Of a stretch of 64,000 nucleotides of DNA, positions 60,101-64,000 are shown in pieces. Both the position numbers and the translations under genes were made by a program. Location: positions 7,921,452 through 7,985,451 of the forward strand of contig OU862933.1 in NCBI GenBank assembly GCA_917880885.1, written 5' to 3'. Below the pieces are notes generated by a model. That model was not told the DNA's origin. It saw only the letters and a program-made list of their open reading frames with translations, and made no database searches. Origin of the DNA: Limnephilus marmoratus (Eukaryota > Arthropoda > Insecta > Trichoptera > Limnephilidae). The stretch's first letter is position 1. Every line of letters starts with the position of its first letter.

Positions 60101-61556
60101 TCATTATTGGCCTCTTGCTTGAATTCGTTCTATTACCAAAGTAACTTTTTAACAAACTTCAAGTTTGAAGTATGAAGATGGTTTTGTGTACGGCGCGGCA
60201 TCAGAGTTGCATTCTTAACCGGATTCTTAAATTTCAACCGTACAGGTTCTGGTCTATTAATACTGTTTGATTGTGAAAAAGAGGGAGAGGCCACAACGGA
60301 TCTATCAATGATATGTCTGACAGGCTCCCTCGGGGTTTAAACTATCGTACAACCACTTTAGTTTGTCAATCATGTACTAATTTGCTCTTTCCATCGACCC
60401 AGGGTTTCAAGCAACAAGCTCTCGCCGTGTCGACAGACCCCGAGCACCGATTCGAGCTGGCACTGCAGCTGGGAGACTCAGCGGAGGCGGTAGCCCTAGC
60501 TGACGGACCCCAGCGGTGGCTGCGCCTCGCAGACCTCGCCATGCAGCAGTCCGACCTCAAGCTGGCCAACCACTGCTTCCGCCAGGCTGGTGATGACACG
60601 GGTTTGCTGACTCTGGCGACAAGCTCAGGTGAAATATCACTATATTTGTACCTATCAAATATCTACTGCTTATAGCAGTCCATGTATTCCCATCCTCAGT
60701 AGTAGAATTATTAAACCTGCTGCGTTCATTAGAATCATTAAGTCCCATGTTTGTAAATAAGCTCAGGTATTCATTCCGTATTTCGGCAGTGTTTCGCAAT
60801 AATCTTAGATTTAGAGTTTTGCACGCCGTCGTAGAGTTTTTGTATGTAGACTAATTTTATGTCTTTCCCATTACAGGTAATGAAGAGCTTTTGAAGGACA
60901 TGGCCGGCGGCACTACAAAGGAAGGAGGTGCCAACATGAAGTTCCTCATGAAGTTCCTGCTGGGAGACCTCGACGGCTGCCTTGACCTTCTGGTCAATGG
61001 AGACAGCCTGCCCTTGGCTGCCTTCTTTGCCAGGTATACAACCATACGTCAAATTAATCTCTGCACCTTTATTTTATTTTAACCCCTCGGGCTTCGGCCA
61101 TATTTTGTCATAGGGTCAAAATATTTCCGCTTTACAATAAAATTTAAATAAATGGAATATTTCTGAACGCATCTGAAAACTAAAAACTGTTTTTGAAAGG
61201 AGATAAAATATGCTTTCAAATTTAAAATTCGAAATAAACATATAATATTTGAAATATAAAAATTAAGCATGCAGACATAAAAAACTTTTAAAAATGGCTC
61301 ATCCTACGTTTTTGTGCGACGCCTCAGGCCAAGGACTGGCTGACGCCTATCTTCGACACTTACCATACGATCGAAGACAAATCAAAATTATTTGCTTATC
61401 ATTCTTGTTTGATTTGTCTATTTCAGATCTTACCTGCCTTCCCGCATATCAGAAGTAGTACAAAAATGGAGAGAACAAGCCTCAGCTACAAATGAAAAGA
61501 CAGGACAATCACTTGCCGATCCAGCAACGTACGATAACTTATTCCCGGAATATAAG
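32988..61556 (+). CDS. COPB2: COPB2, coatomer subunit beta-prime (beta'-COP), 3' end missing
   Basis: Beta'-COP is the WD40 subunit of the COPI coat that, with alpha-COP, binds dilysine retrieval signals and drives Golgi-to-ER vesicle traffic in the cytosol. Joining 15 internal exons plus a probable ATG-only exon gives about 803 residues with no stop, and all splice phases agree. The N-terminal propeller shows regular WD blade ends (VNIWNY, IRVFNY, IKLWNW, VKVWQL, VRIWDY, VKIWHA). A second propeller follows (about residues 290-600, with motifs such as [17 protein letters not shown] and [10 protein letters not shown]), then an alpha-solenoid ([36 protein letters not shown]). The animal protein is roughly 900 residues, so about 100 C-terminal residues are not seen. 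Introns range from 248 bp to 7.7 kb, and the large ones are swollen by mobile elements. The identity is very secure; the first exon and the 3' end are not. Confidence 0.95.
33630..34362 (+). pseudogene. LINE C-terminal remnant and 3' tail in COPB2 intron 1
   Basis: The frame [20 protein letters not shown] continues [20 protein letters not shown] and [14 protein letters not shown] to TAA at 34050, the usual YGxxSxxYxxxxLYNSLP end of LINE polyproteins. An untranslated region then runs to an A-rich tail (AAATAAAAAACAAAAACAAA) at about 34362. Upstream frames are broken. Confidence 0.65.
34596..34960. mobile_element. ~365-bp palindromic element in COPB2 intron 1
   Basis: The left arm (TTTTAAAAGCGAATTGAAGA, GAATGGTCAC, AAGTGCCAGCTGTTTC) is inverted on the right (GAAACAACTGGCACTTT, GAATGACCATTC, CTCGCTTTTAAAATTC). 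Arms of about 140 bp are imperfect. Confidence 0.65.
35191..35262 (+). repeat. Half copy of the 32191 MITE arm
   Basis: ATTTAATTAAATGAAGACAA, GCGAAACTCGATCGAAAATC and CAGAAAAATCAG match one arm only. Confidence 0.7.
35450..35608 (+). CDS. COPB2: COPB2 exon 2
   Basis: This exon starts in phase 0 after TGATTGTAG and ends in phase 0 before GTAACT. It encodes residues 2-54, from [18 protein letters not shown] through the first WD blade ([16 protein letters not shown]). It is more GC-rich than the surrounding intron, as are the other exons. Confidence 0.95.
36112..36289. mobile_element. MITE with internal poly-C tracts
   Basis: AGGGAACGTACCCAAACTAC-GTGAC and GTCAC-GTAGTATGGGTACGTTCCCT are inverted ends. 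Inside are a C run of about 25 and another of about 13, each next to a GTGAC(C/A) motif. Confidence 0.75.
36310..36565 (-). repeat. Dispersed repeat shared with 50.5 kb and 50.7 kb
   Basis: GCAAGCGATTCTGACCTTGT and CCTTCATACAGTTTCTTTTA match, in reverse, the 50510-50580 sequence. The latter lies inside the mariner. Confidence 0.55.
36631..36753. mobile_element. 123-bp MITE
   Basis: Ends GTCCCAGCGAGAG and CTCTCGCTGGGAC are perfect inverted repeats around a short body containing TGACGTCATCGACG and GATGATGTCACA. Confidence 0.7.
36907..37475 (-). repeat. BEL/Pao 3' LTR (element orientation)
   Basis: This 569-bp long terminal repeat matches 41401-41969 with no difference seen on reading. It has TG...CA type ends. 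The internal side (37476 onward) reads on the minus strand as a purine-rich AAGACGGGGA, the likely polypurine tract. Confidence 0.93.
37772..41050 (-). pseudogene. BEL/Pao Gag-Pol polyprotein, deleted and with an internal TAG
   Basis: One continuous minus-strand frame of about 1090 codons is broken only by TAG at 38429-38431. In order it has a gag N-terminus, CCHC-like knuckles ([24 protein letters not shown]), a protease active site [13 protein letters not shown], an RT start ([20 protein letters not shown]), the YVDN box, RNase H ([24 protein letters not shown]) and the integrase HHCC region with VDYAGP. Material is missing from central gag, between protease and RT, across the RT palm (first catalytic Asp lost), and in integrase, where SDNG is out of frame and joins the C-terminal [20 protein letters not shown]. 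Known intact family members are about 1700 residues. The protein cannot be a working polymerase or integrase. Confidence 0.88.
41108..41240. repeat. Two-copy tandem repeat in BEL/Pao leader
   Basis: A ~65-70-bp unit containing TTAATTAATAATAA, GTTGCGAATAATTATCC and ACGA/TAATTCTGCGAAC occurs twice in tandem between the primer-binding site and the gag start. Confidence 0.75.
41376..41393 (-). other. BEL/Pao primer-binding site candidate
   Basis: Read on the minus strand this is TGGTCCTTCGTAGCCTGG, beginning 7 nt inside the 5' LTR boundary. The TGG start is that expected for pairing with a tRNA 3' CCA end. The tRNA species was not identified. Confidence 0.6.
41401..41969 (-). repeat. BEL/Pao 5' LTR (element orientation)
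   Basis: This second copy of the 569-bp LTR would carry the promoter of the element, transcribing leftward and antisense to COPB2. It is followed on its outer side by the GGACT target duplication. Confidence 0.93.
41975..43291 (+). other. Rest of COPB2 intron 2; one tandem-unit relative
   Basis: At 42268-42325 AAAAAACATCCCAGGTTTTG and GGCTACGCAGGGTTTGTGTA match, inverted, the ~94-bp unit of the 10.8-11.2 kb array. A 93-codon minus-strand ORF at 42421 has no recognisable product. Confidence 0.45.
43292..43484 (+). CDS. COPB2: COPB2 exon 3
   Basis: The acceptor is CTGTTTAG and the donor is G|GTAAGC. It begins in phase 0 with [17 protein letters not shown] and carries [18 protein letters not shown] and [20 protein letters not shown] (blades 2-3). 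It ends after the first base of a GAT codon completed by exon 4. The 7.7-kb intron before it contains the BEL/Pao element. Confidence 0.95.
43664..43683 (-). repeat. (TTAGG)n tract at SINE tail
   Basis: CCTAACCTAACCTAACC on the + strand abuts the SINE A-tail. This is three to four TTAGG units on the minus strand. Confidence 0.8.
43684..44130 (-). mobile_element. tRNA-derived SINE, copy 1 (COPB2 intron 3)
   Basis: On the minus strand a tRNA-like head (44126-44056) has A box TGGTCTAGCAG and B box GGATCGAATCC. A ~370-bp body follows, ending in an A run at 43684 that is directly followed by telomere-like TTAGG repeats. A second copy lies at 47780-48200 in the same orientation. Confidence 0.82.
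44745..44931. mobile_element. ~187-bp palindromic MITE (COPB2 intron 3)
   Basis: Ends GGAACAAACGTCAACGGTTA and TTAACCGTTGACGTTTGTTC are inverted. The interior carries CAGGGTTTGTGTAGCGGG, related to the 94-bp tandem unit. A lone right half recurs at 45060-45107. Confidence 0.75.
45330..45721. mobile_element. 392-bp MITE, ACAGGGTGTC ends, TA target
   Basis: ACAGGGTGTCTGAGG and CCTCGGACACCCTGT are inverted ends flanked by TA, and the arms stay similar for about 100 bp (GATTCTACATGAT / ATCATGTAGAATC). TA duplication suggests the Tc1/mariner superfamily. Confidence 0.75.
46019..46638 (+). mobile_element. Harbinger-like non-autonomous element with MADF remnant
   Basis: Inverted ends GCAGGGTACTCACCTAA and TTTAGGTGAGTACCCTGC extend to GATACTGTATCAAG / GATACAGTATCAGATAC. 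From ATG 46196 the frame [20 protein letters not shown] then [10 protein letters not shown] is a MADF-type (Myb/SANT-like) domain start, broken by TAA, continuing as [24 protein letters not shown] proteins accompany PIF/Harbinger transposases in insects. No transposase is present. Confidence 0.65.
46716..46864 (+). CDS. COPB2: COPB2 exon 4
   Basis: The acceptor is ACATTACAG and the donor is AAG|GTATAT. With the split Asp codon it reads [20 protein letters not shown] and then [20 protein letters not shown], ending SLDRTVK in phase 0. This covers the third blade and the start of the fourth. Confidence 0.95.
47390..47612 (+). repeat. Dispersed repeat, partner inverted at 59765
   Basis: ATATATTACATATGACGTC, GAACTAGAGCTATTTTTGGA and TATAAAATGGTCACCAACAC match in reverse 59765-59945 (ATAGCCGGTTCCTAGG, GGTGACCATTTTATAAATCC). 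Confidence 0.7.
47780..48200 (-). mobile_element. tRNA-derived SINE, copy 2 (COPB2 intron 4)
   Basis: Same family and orientation as 43684-44130: head with CCGGGATTAGATC and CTTAGACCACGCCGG (more eroded boxes), body GTGAGACTATGGTATCCTGA and GCCATTTCAAGCAATGTTTC, and an A-tail at 47780-47797. Confidence 0.82.
48531..48705 (+). CDS. COPB2: COPB2 exon 5
   Basis: The acceptor is TGCTTCCAAG and the donor is G|GTATTC. It begins [20 protein letters not shown] and continues through [20 protein letters not shown] to KTCVQVLD. It ends one base into a Gly codon. Blades 4-5 of the N-terminal propeller. Confidence 0.95.
49203..49372. mobile_element. Pogo-type MITE, copy 1 (COPB2 intron 5)
   Basis: TACAGTGAAACCCTCATAAG and CTTCTTAATAGGGTTTCACT are inverted ends, with internal repeats of TTAAGAAGTT and TTGGAAAACTTCTTAA. 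CAGTG-type ends with TA flanks suggest pogo/Tigger. Confidence 0.8.
49703..49808 (+). CDS. COPB2: COPB2 exon 6
   Basis: The acceptor is TTTCCCCAG and the donor is AG|GTAAAC. It reads [20 protein letters not shown] and [16 protein letters not shown], the sixth blade. The final Arg codon is split AG/A with exon 7. Confidence 0.94.
50302..51780 (+). mobile_element. Mariner (cecropia-type), inactive, with internal insertion
   Basis: Ends TTAGGTCCTTACATATGAAA and the inverted TTTCATATGTAAGGATCTAA are flanked by TA (50300-50301, 51781-51782), the mariner target duplication. The transposase gene starts only at 51134, so the roughly 600 bp between about 50460 and 51060 look like a later insertion. 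That block carries the repeat also seen at 36310. Confidence 0.88.
51134..51702 (+). pseudogene. Mariner transposase, deleted and disrupted
   Basis: Starts [24 protein letters not shown] then a stop. The N-terminal helix-turn-helix is followed after a large deletion by the catalytic domain: [34 protein letters not shown] (second Asp of DD34D), [20 protein letters not shown] and an end [10 protein letters not shown]. The first catalytic Asp is deleted and the third lies in a frame-scrambled stretch. Confidence 0.85.
52239..52319 (+). CDS. COPB2: COPB2 exon 7
   Basis: The acceptor is TTTTTTCAG and the donor is GG|GTAAGA. It encodes [20 protein letters not shown] then SNNVALG, the link from the first to the second propeller. 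At 81 bp it is the shortest of the certain exons. The intron before it contains a mariner. Confidence 0.94.
52361..53032. mobile_element. Pogo-type MITE, copy 2, with LINE inserted (COPB2 intron 7)
   Basis: Begins TACAATGAAACCCTCTTAAG and ends CTTCTTAATAGGGTTTCACTG, the same family as 49203. Its left part is interrupted after TTAAGAAGTT by a LINE fragment ending near 52878. Confidence 0.8.
52383..52878 (-). pseudogene. LINE C-terminal end and 3' UTR, inserted in MITE
   Basis: On the minus strand [25 protein letters not shown] is the typical LINE end (LPxxI...FKxxVKxWL). The tail is GAATAAAGATTATTATTATTATT, a trinucleotide tail as in Jockey/CR1-type elements. Confidence 0.65.
53150..53345 (+). 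repeat. Dispersed repeat, second copy at 61077
   Basis: GGTCAGAATATTTCCGCTTT, AATAAATGGATATTTCTG and AAAACTGTTTATGAAAGG recur at 61110-61200 in COPB2 intron 15, same orientation. Confidence 0.7.
53545..54158. mobile_element. hAT-like palindromic element (COPB2 intron 7), tentative
   Basis: GTGGATGTTATGGATATG and CTCCATAACATCCCTAC are inverted ends. Subterminal CGGATACGGAT and TTTCGGTTACGG repeats recur in inverted sense. No target duplication was confirmed. Confidence 0.45.
54435..54568 (+). CDS. COPB2: COPB2 exon 8
   Basis: The acceptor is CATTTTTAG and the donor is GAAG|GTAATT. It reads [20 protein letters not shown] then [20 protein letters not shown] and ALPE. This is the conserved start of the second propeller. 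Confidence 0.95.
54946..55245 (+). CDS. COPB2: COPB2 exon 9
   Basis: This is the longest exon (300 bp). The acceptor is TTAATTTCAG and the donor is GAAG|GTATGG. It reads [40 protein letters not shown], and ends [22 protein letters not shown]-like repeat begins only about 30 bp beyond the donor. Confidence 0.96.
55277..55742 (+). repeat. SINE-like family R1, copy 6, full length (COPB2 intron 9)
   Basis: This is the best copy of the family: AATTTGGGAGGCGGGTATGG, GTACC/ATCGC block, CCCCAAGTGGTTCGCTACGT, GCCTTGCACCGCAGTGGGGG, AGCATCCCCAAAGATGACAT, the hairpin GGCCCTGAGGGGAATTATTT-TCCTCCGGGCC, then GAGCTAATTTAAAAAAAAAA. The A-tail gives + orientation. No pol III boxes were clearly seen. Confidence 0.85.
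55915..56005 (-). repeat. tRNA-derived SINE head (family S2), COPB2 intron 9
   Basis: On the minus strand GCGGTCGGTAGCTGAGTTGG carries a strong A box (TAGCTGAGTTGG), and GTGTTCAATTCCTCAG fits a B box 40 nt later. It matches 27866 in GAGGACTTA and layout. Confidence 0.6.
56628..56718 (+). CDS. COPB2: COPB2 exon 10
   Basis: The acceptor is TTTTTTTAG and the donor is AG|GTATGT. It reads [20 protein letters not shown] then [10 protein letters not shown]. The segment AFSFYDW appears two residues longer than the AFYDW expected from other animals, a possible small insertion within a loop. The final Arg codon is split with exon 11. Confidence 0.93.
57407..57572 (+). CDS. COPB2: COPB2 exon 11
   Basis: The acceptor is TCTTTCTAG and the donor is GAG|GTTAGT. 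It reads [40 protein letters not shown] and DDGIEDAFE, ending in phase 0. This is the acidic loop region of the second propeller. Confidence 0.95.
57941..58110 (+). CDS. COPB2: COPB2 exon 12
   Basis: The acceptor is TTGTCCCAAG and the donor is AG|GTTACA, a weaker donor than its neighbours. It reads [40 protein letters not shown] and [11 protein letters not shown]. The last Arg codon is completed by exon 13. Confidence 0.94.
58526..58861 (-). other. Unassigned 111-codon minus-strand ORF in COPB2 intron 12
   Basis: It starts [18 protein letters not shown], with a Cys cluster, and has [20 protein letters not shown] in the middle. I do not recognise it. The composition looks protein-like but no repeat boundaries or splice context were found. 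It may be a transposon relic or chance. Confidence 0.25.
59278..59430. mobile_element. Pogo-type MITE, copy 3 (COPB2 intron 12)
   Basis: TACAGTGGAACTCTGTTAAG and CTTCTTAAGAGGGTTTCAC ends with internal GTTCCCTCTTAAGAAGTTTC, the same family as 49203 and 52361. Confidence 0.78.
59558..59726 (+). CDS. COPB2: COPB2 exon 13
   Basis: The acceptor is CACTTTTCAG and the donor is CAG|GTACGT. It reads [40 protein letters not shown] and [13 protein letters not shown]. This is where the alpha-solenoid that contacts alpha-COP begins. Confidence 0.95.
59765..59945 (-). repeat. Dispersed repeat, inverted partner of 47390
   Basis: CCTGCAGGCGGTTTTTAG, CTCGCCCAGTTTGAGTC and GGTGACCATTTTATAAATCC are the reverse of the intron 4 copy. 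Confidence 0.7.
60403..60628 (+). CDS. COPB2: COPB2 exon 14
   Basis: The acceptor is CGACCCAG and the donor is TCAG|GTGAAA. It reads [40 protein letters not shown], then [20 protein letters not shown] and LLTLATSS. The helical hairpin after LQLGD is divergent and about three residues shorter than the mammalian one. This is also the most GC-rich exon. Confidence 0.93.
60877..61033 (+). CDS. COPB2: COPB2 exon 15
   Basis: The acceptor is CCATTACAG and the donor is AG|GTATAC. It reads [40 protein letters not shown] and [11 protein letters not shown]. Solenoid helices; the terminal Arg codon is split with exon 16. Confidence 0.93.
61077..61250 (+). repeat. Dispersed repeat, second copy of 53150 (COPB2 intron 15)
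   Basis: GGTCAAAATATTTCCGCTTT and AAAACTGTTTTTGAAAGG match the intron 7 copy. Confidence 0.7.
61427..61556 (+). CDS. COPB2: COPB2 exon 16 (last exon seen)
   Basis: The acceptor is CTATTTCAG and the donor is AAG|GTATGT. It reads [20 protein letters not shown] then [18 protein letters not shown], ending in phase 0 with an intact donor. The reading frame therefore continues into at least one further exon that I cannot find before base 64000. Confidence 0.93.
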
Positions 61557-64000
61557 GTATGTTATTTCCTTTTTAACCACTATTGTGCCAAGAAATCTGA
61601 TGTCTGTTCCCGTTGTGTGCAGGCAAATCCTCTGTGAATTTGCTAGTAGCTTACCGCACTTGTCCCGTTTTTATAGTATTTTGAACGTTAGAAAATGCTC
61701 CTAGCATAATAATTCATATTTTATTCACTTGTCAAGGAAATAAATGTATCTTAATATTATTCTCGCTTGTCATTTCATCTCTTGGAAACATATTTATTTT
61801 CTCTGTGAAATAACGCATCGCAAAATAAAATAAAACTCAAGAATATTTTCATATATCTGGGGCGGGAGAGAGGGTGTAATCGTACTGTGGTAAATGTGGT
61901 GGAACTATAATTACGATTTGCTTTGTGTTATCAATATTATATCTTACTGTAATGTCACACTTCTGAGTTGGTAACACCGATGCTCATCGAGTCAAAGTTG
62001 GTTCGGCAGCTCCACCTCACAAGGCTGGTTGAGTAGAGGTTGCAATTGATGTCTGAAGAGCCGCAGACGCCTATGCAAAGAGCCGCTAATTCCGACCCTG
62101 GGTTAGGTTATGGGCTATTTTTCAATTAATTTTTTTCATAGCTTTTAATGACTTTCAAAGAGGTATTGAGTTGATTTGATTCTGAGTTTTCACGGAAGCA
62201 ATTTTTATGCATATATAAACACATTACACATATAGTAAGATGGTATAATTTACAAAACCATCATTTTGCAAAAACAAGTAAGTTATTACAAAAATTGTGT
62301 CAGCCTGCTTACGACGGTCGATTGGCATTTTACTTCTGGTGCACTAATGGGGGATTTATATTATGAATTTTTGCCGCATGGCTAATTGCCGTGTCGTGTC
62401 GTCGCGACTCACTGCTCAGCCATTCCATTTTTACAGTCGATTAATATCGCGTGCTAGTTCCATTTTGCTTAAAAATTACCATTTTCACGGTCGATTTTTG
62501 TCACTCATTGTATGAGTGATATGATATGAGTCGCCACATGGCAAAATTCGAAAGCTGGTCTACTTTGGCGCTTGCGATTTCATTTACCTGCGGCATATCG
62601 AAACAACTAACTGGCAAGAATCAACTAGTGTAAATCCCGCATAAGGAGTCCCAGGTCGCAGCAATCCAAGGGTTAATCACACATGTTGTATTTATTTAAA
62701 ATGTAGTAATAATGATTTATTGTCTTGCTTTCTTAGTAACATGTAGAGATAATAATATCCTCACTGGGATCTCCCGTGCTGAGGATTTCATTTACATGTT
62801 GTAATTTAATTATAAGAAATTAATATGAATTAGCTATAAACGTAATATATCATGTAGTATTTTTTTAAATAATTATAAAATAAATAAGTGTTTTTTTATA
62901 ATTCAGTTCCATAGATTCGGTTTTAGTCTGTATTTGATATCAGTATATTTTCTATTTCTGATCTCCCTATATTTAGTATCCAGCTTTTTATTTGAGATTT
63001 ATATTTTTATTAGGTTTTTGAGTGAGAGTGGTATTTTATTGTAGTTTAATACCATAATATAGGAAGCTTTTTTACCCAAATGTTGTGTTAGTAGTTATAG
63101 TCCAAGCGATGGCCGTAAAAATCCCATCCCATAGGGCACATGAACCAAATTAGTACTGGGCTTTAGCCCCAAATAAGATTAGTTAAAAAAACGCATTCAT
63201 CCAGATTTCGGCCCGGGAGGAGTCCTGGAAAGCGACGACTTCCGGTGTCATTTTTGGGATGAAAATATCCGACGTGCCACATTACCATAACTAACGGCAA
63301 AAGGTGATCGCAAATTTGTTATGAAAAAAAAAACCGTTCGGCCAACTTTTGTGTGGGGAGAAGTACCTAAAAAATGACATTATAGGTATCCTCCAGATGC
63401 GGCAAAATATCTCATAGGGCACACGAATGAAATCGATGTCAGAATTTAGATAAAATTTCCCTGTTTACGAATATATCGTTCGGCCGAAATTCGGCCGAGG
63501 AGAACTATGTGATTTACGCGATTATTGGAGCGAAAAATGCCTTTCTTCTAGCAACATTTTTGCAGAATAATAATATGAAATTAGCATCTCATTACTGTAA
63601 TATTAGAAATTATTAAATGTAGATGTATTTATACATCAATACAAGTACTACGGGGATATTAAAAGCAAATAAATCTATTCAAAATTCATTTTTTAGAGGC
63701 CTAGGTACCTTCTTTACACTTACGCGATTAGCGAAGTCACTAAACCACGCCCTATTTATTTATTCCAACTCTGTAAATGTTAGCGTACGCGTCAGCCATT
63801 TTGATGATTATTTTCATGGGGTTTTTGTTAAATGTAATATGGTATTTTTACATGCTATAGTGCTTATTTGATTTAAATGAGTGAGTTTAAATGAATAGAT
63901 GTACAAAATATGAACAATAATATTAATGTACAAGTGCCGATCCGTTATAAATCGCGGGATATTTAAGTTGTAGGATTTGTGAAGCTGAAAACAAATAATA
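61557..64000. other. COPB2 intron 16 or beyond; no terminal exon found
   Basis: AT-rich sequence with no frame resembling the acidic beta'-COP tail. Two related blocks with CGTTCGGCC and CATAGGGCACA/TCATAGGGCACACGA motifs (63130-63500) suggest an unidentified repeat. An unremarkable open stretch after an AG at 63204 has no similarity to beta'-COP. Confidence 0.45.

Noticed and set aside
61611..61640. COPB2 tail exon after TGTGTGCAG near 61.62 kb
   Set aside because: The required reading frame hits a stop after four codons and shows no beta'-COP similarity.
1..64000. CRISPR arrays, operons or prokaryotic defence systems
   Set aside because: The sequence is a eukaryotic intron-rich locus. The tandem repeats present have no spacer-repeat regularity.

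Overview
This is an AT-rich, intron- and transposon-dense window from an animal nuclear genome, most likely an insect and probably a moth or butterfly. The grounds are the telomere-type (TTAGG)n tracts, a cecropia-type mariner, Helentron-like ends, BEL/Pao and Penelope-like retroelements, and a long-intron gene whose product matches insect beta'-COP. There are no bacterial-style operons, and no functional RNA gene was recognised.

One host gene is recognised. From about 33.0 kb to 61.6 kb the + strand carries COPB2 (beta'-COP, coatomer beta-prime subunit), read here from 15 internal coding exons with consistent splice phases plus a probable first exon that contributes only the ATG. The exons encode about 803 residues: the two WD40 propellers and most of the alpha-solenoid. 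The last roughly 100 residues are not visible and probably lie beyond base 64000.

The COPB2 introns are packed with insertions. Intron 2 holds a complete, internally deleted BEL/Pao LTR retrotransposon in antisense (apparently identical 569-bp LTRs, 5-bp TSD). Intron 3 holds a tRNA-derived SINE, two MITEs and a MADF-containing Harbinger-like element. Intron 4 holds a second SINE copy. Intron 6 holds a broken mariner. Introns 5, 7 and 12 carry copies of one pogo-type MITE family.

Bases 1 to about 32.9 kb hold no recognisable host gene and form a nested repeat landscape: LINE remnants, four hAT-like elements with perfect 8-bp target-site duplications, a Penelope-like GIY-YIG ORF followed by a hammerhead-ribozyme-like motif, a foldback element with minisatellite arms and 9-bp TSD, a palindromic element with a ~94-bp tandem array and (TTAGG)n at its centre, three copies of a GGCCACTTGCAT-ended family, copies of a SINE-like A-tailed family, and a probable solo LTR. 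The most unusual objects are the recently inserted but multiply deleted BEL/Pao element, the hammerhead-like Penelope ends, the foldback and telomere-repeat elements, and a palindromic MITE with a tRNA-like centre.
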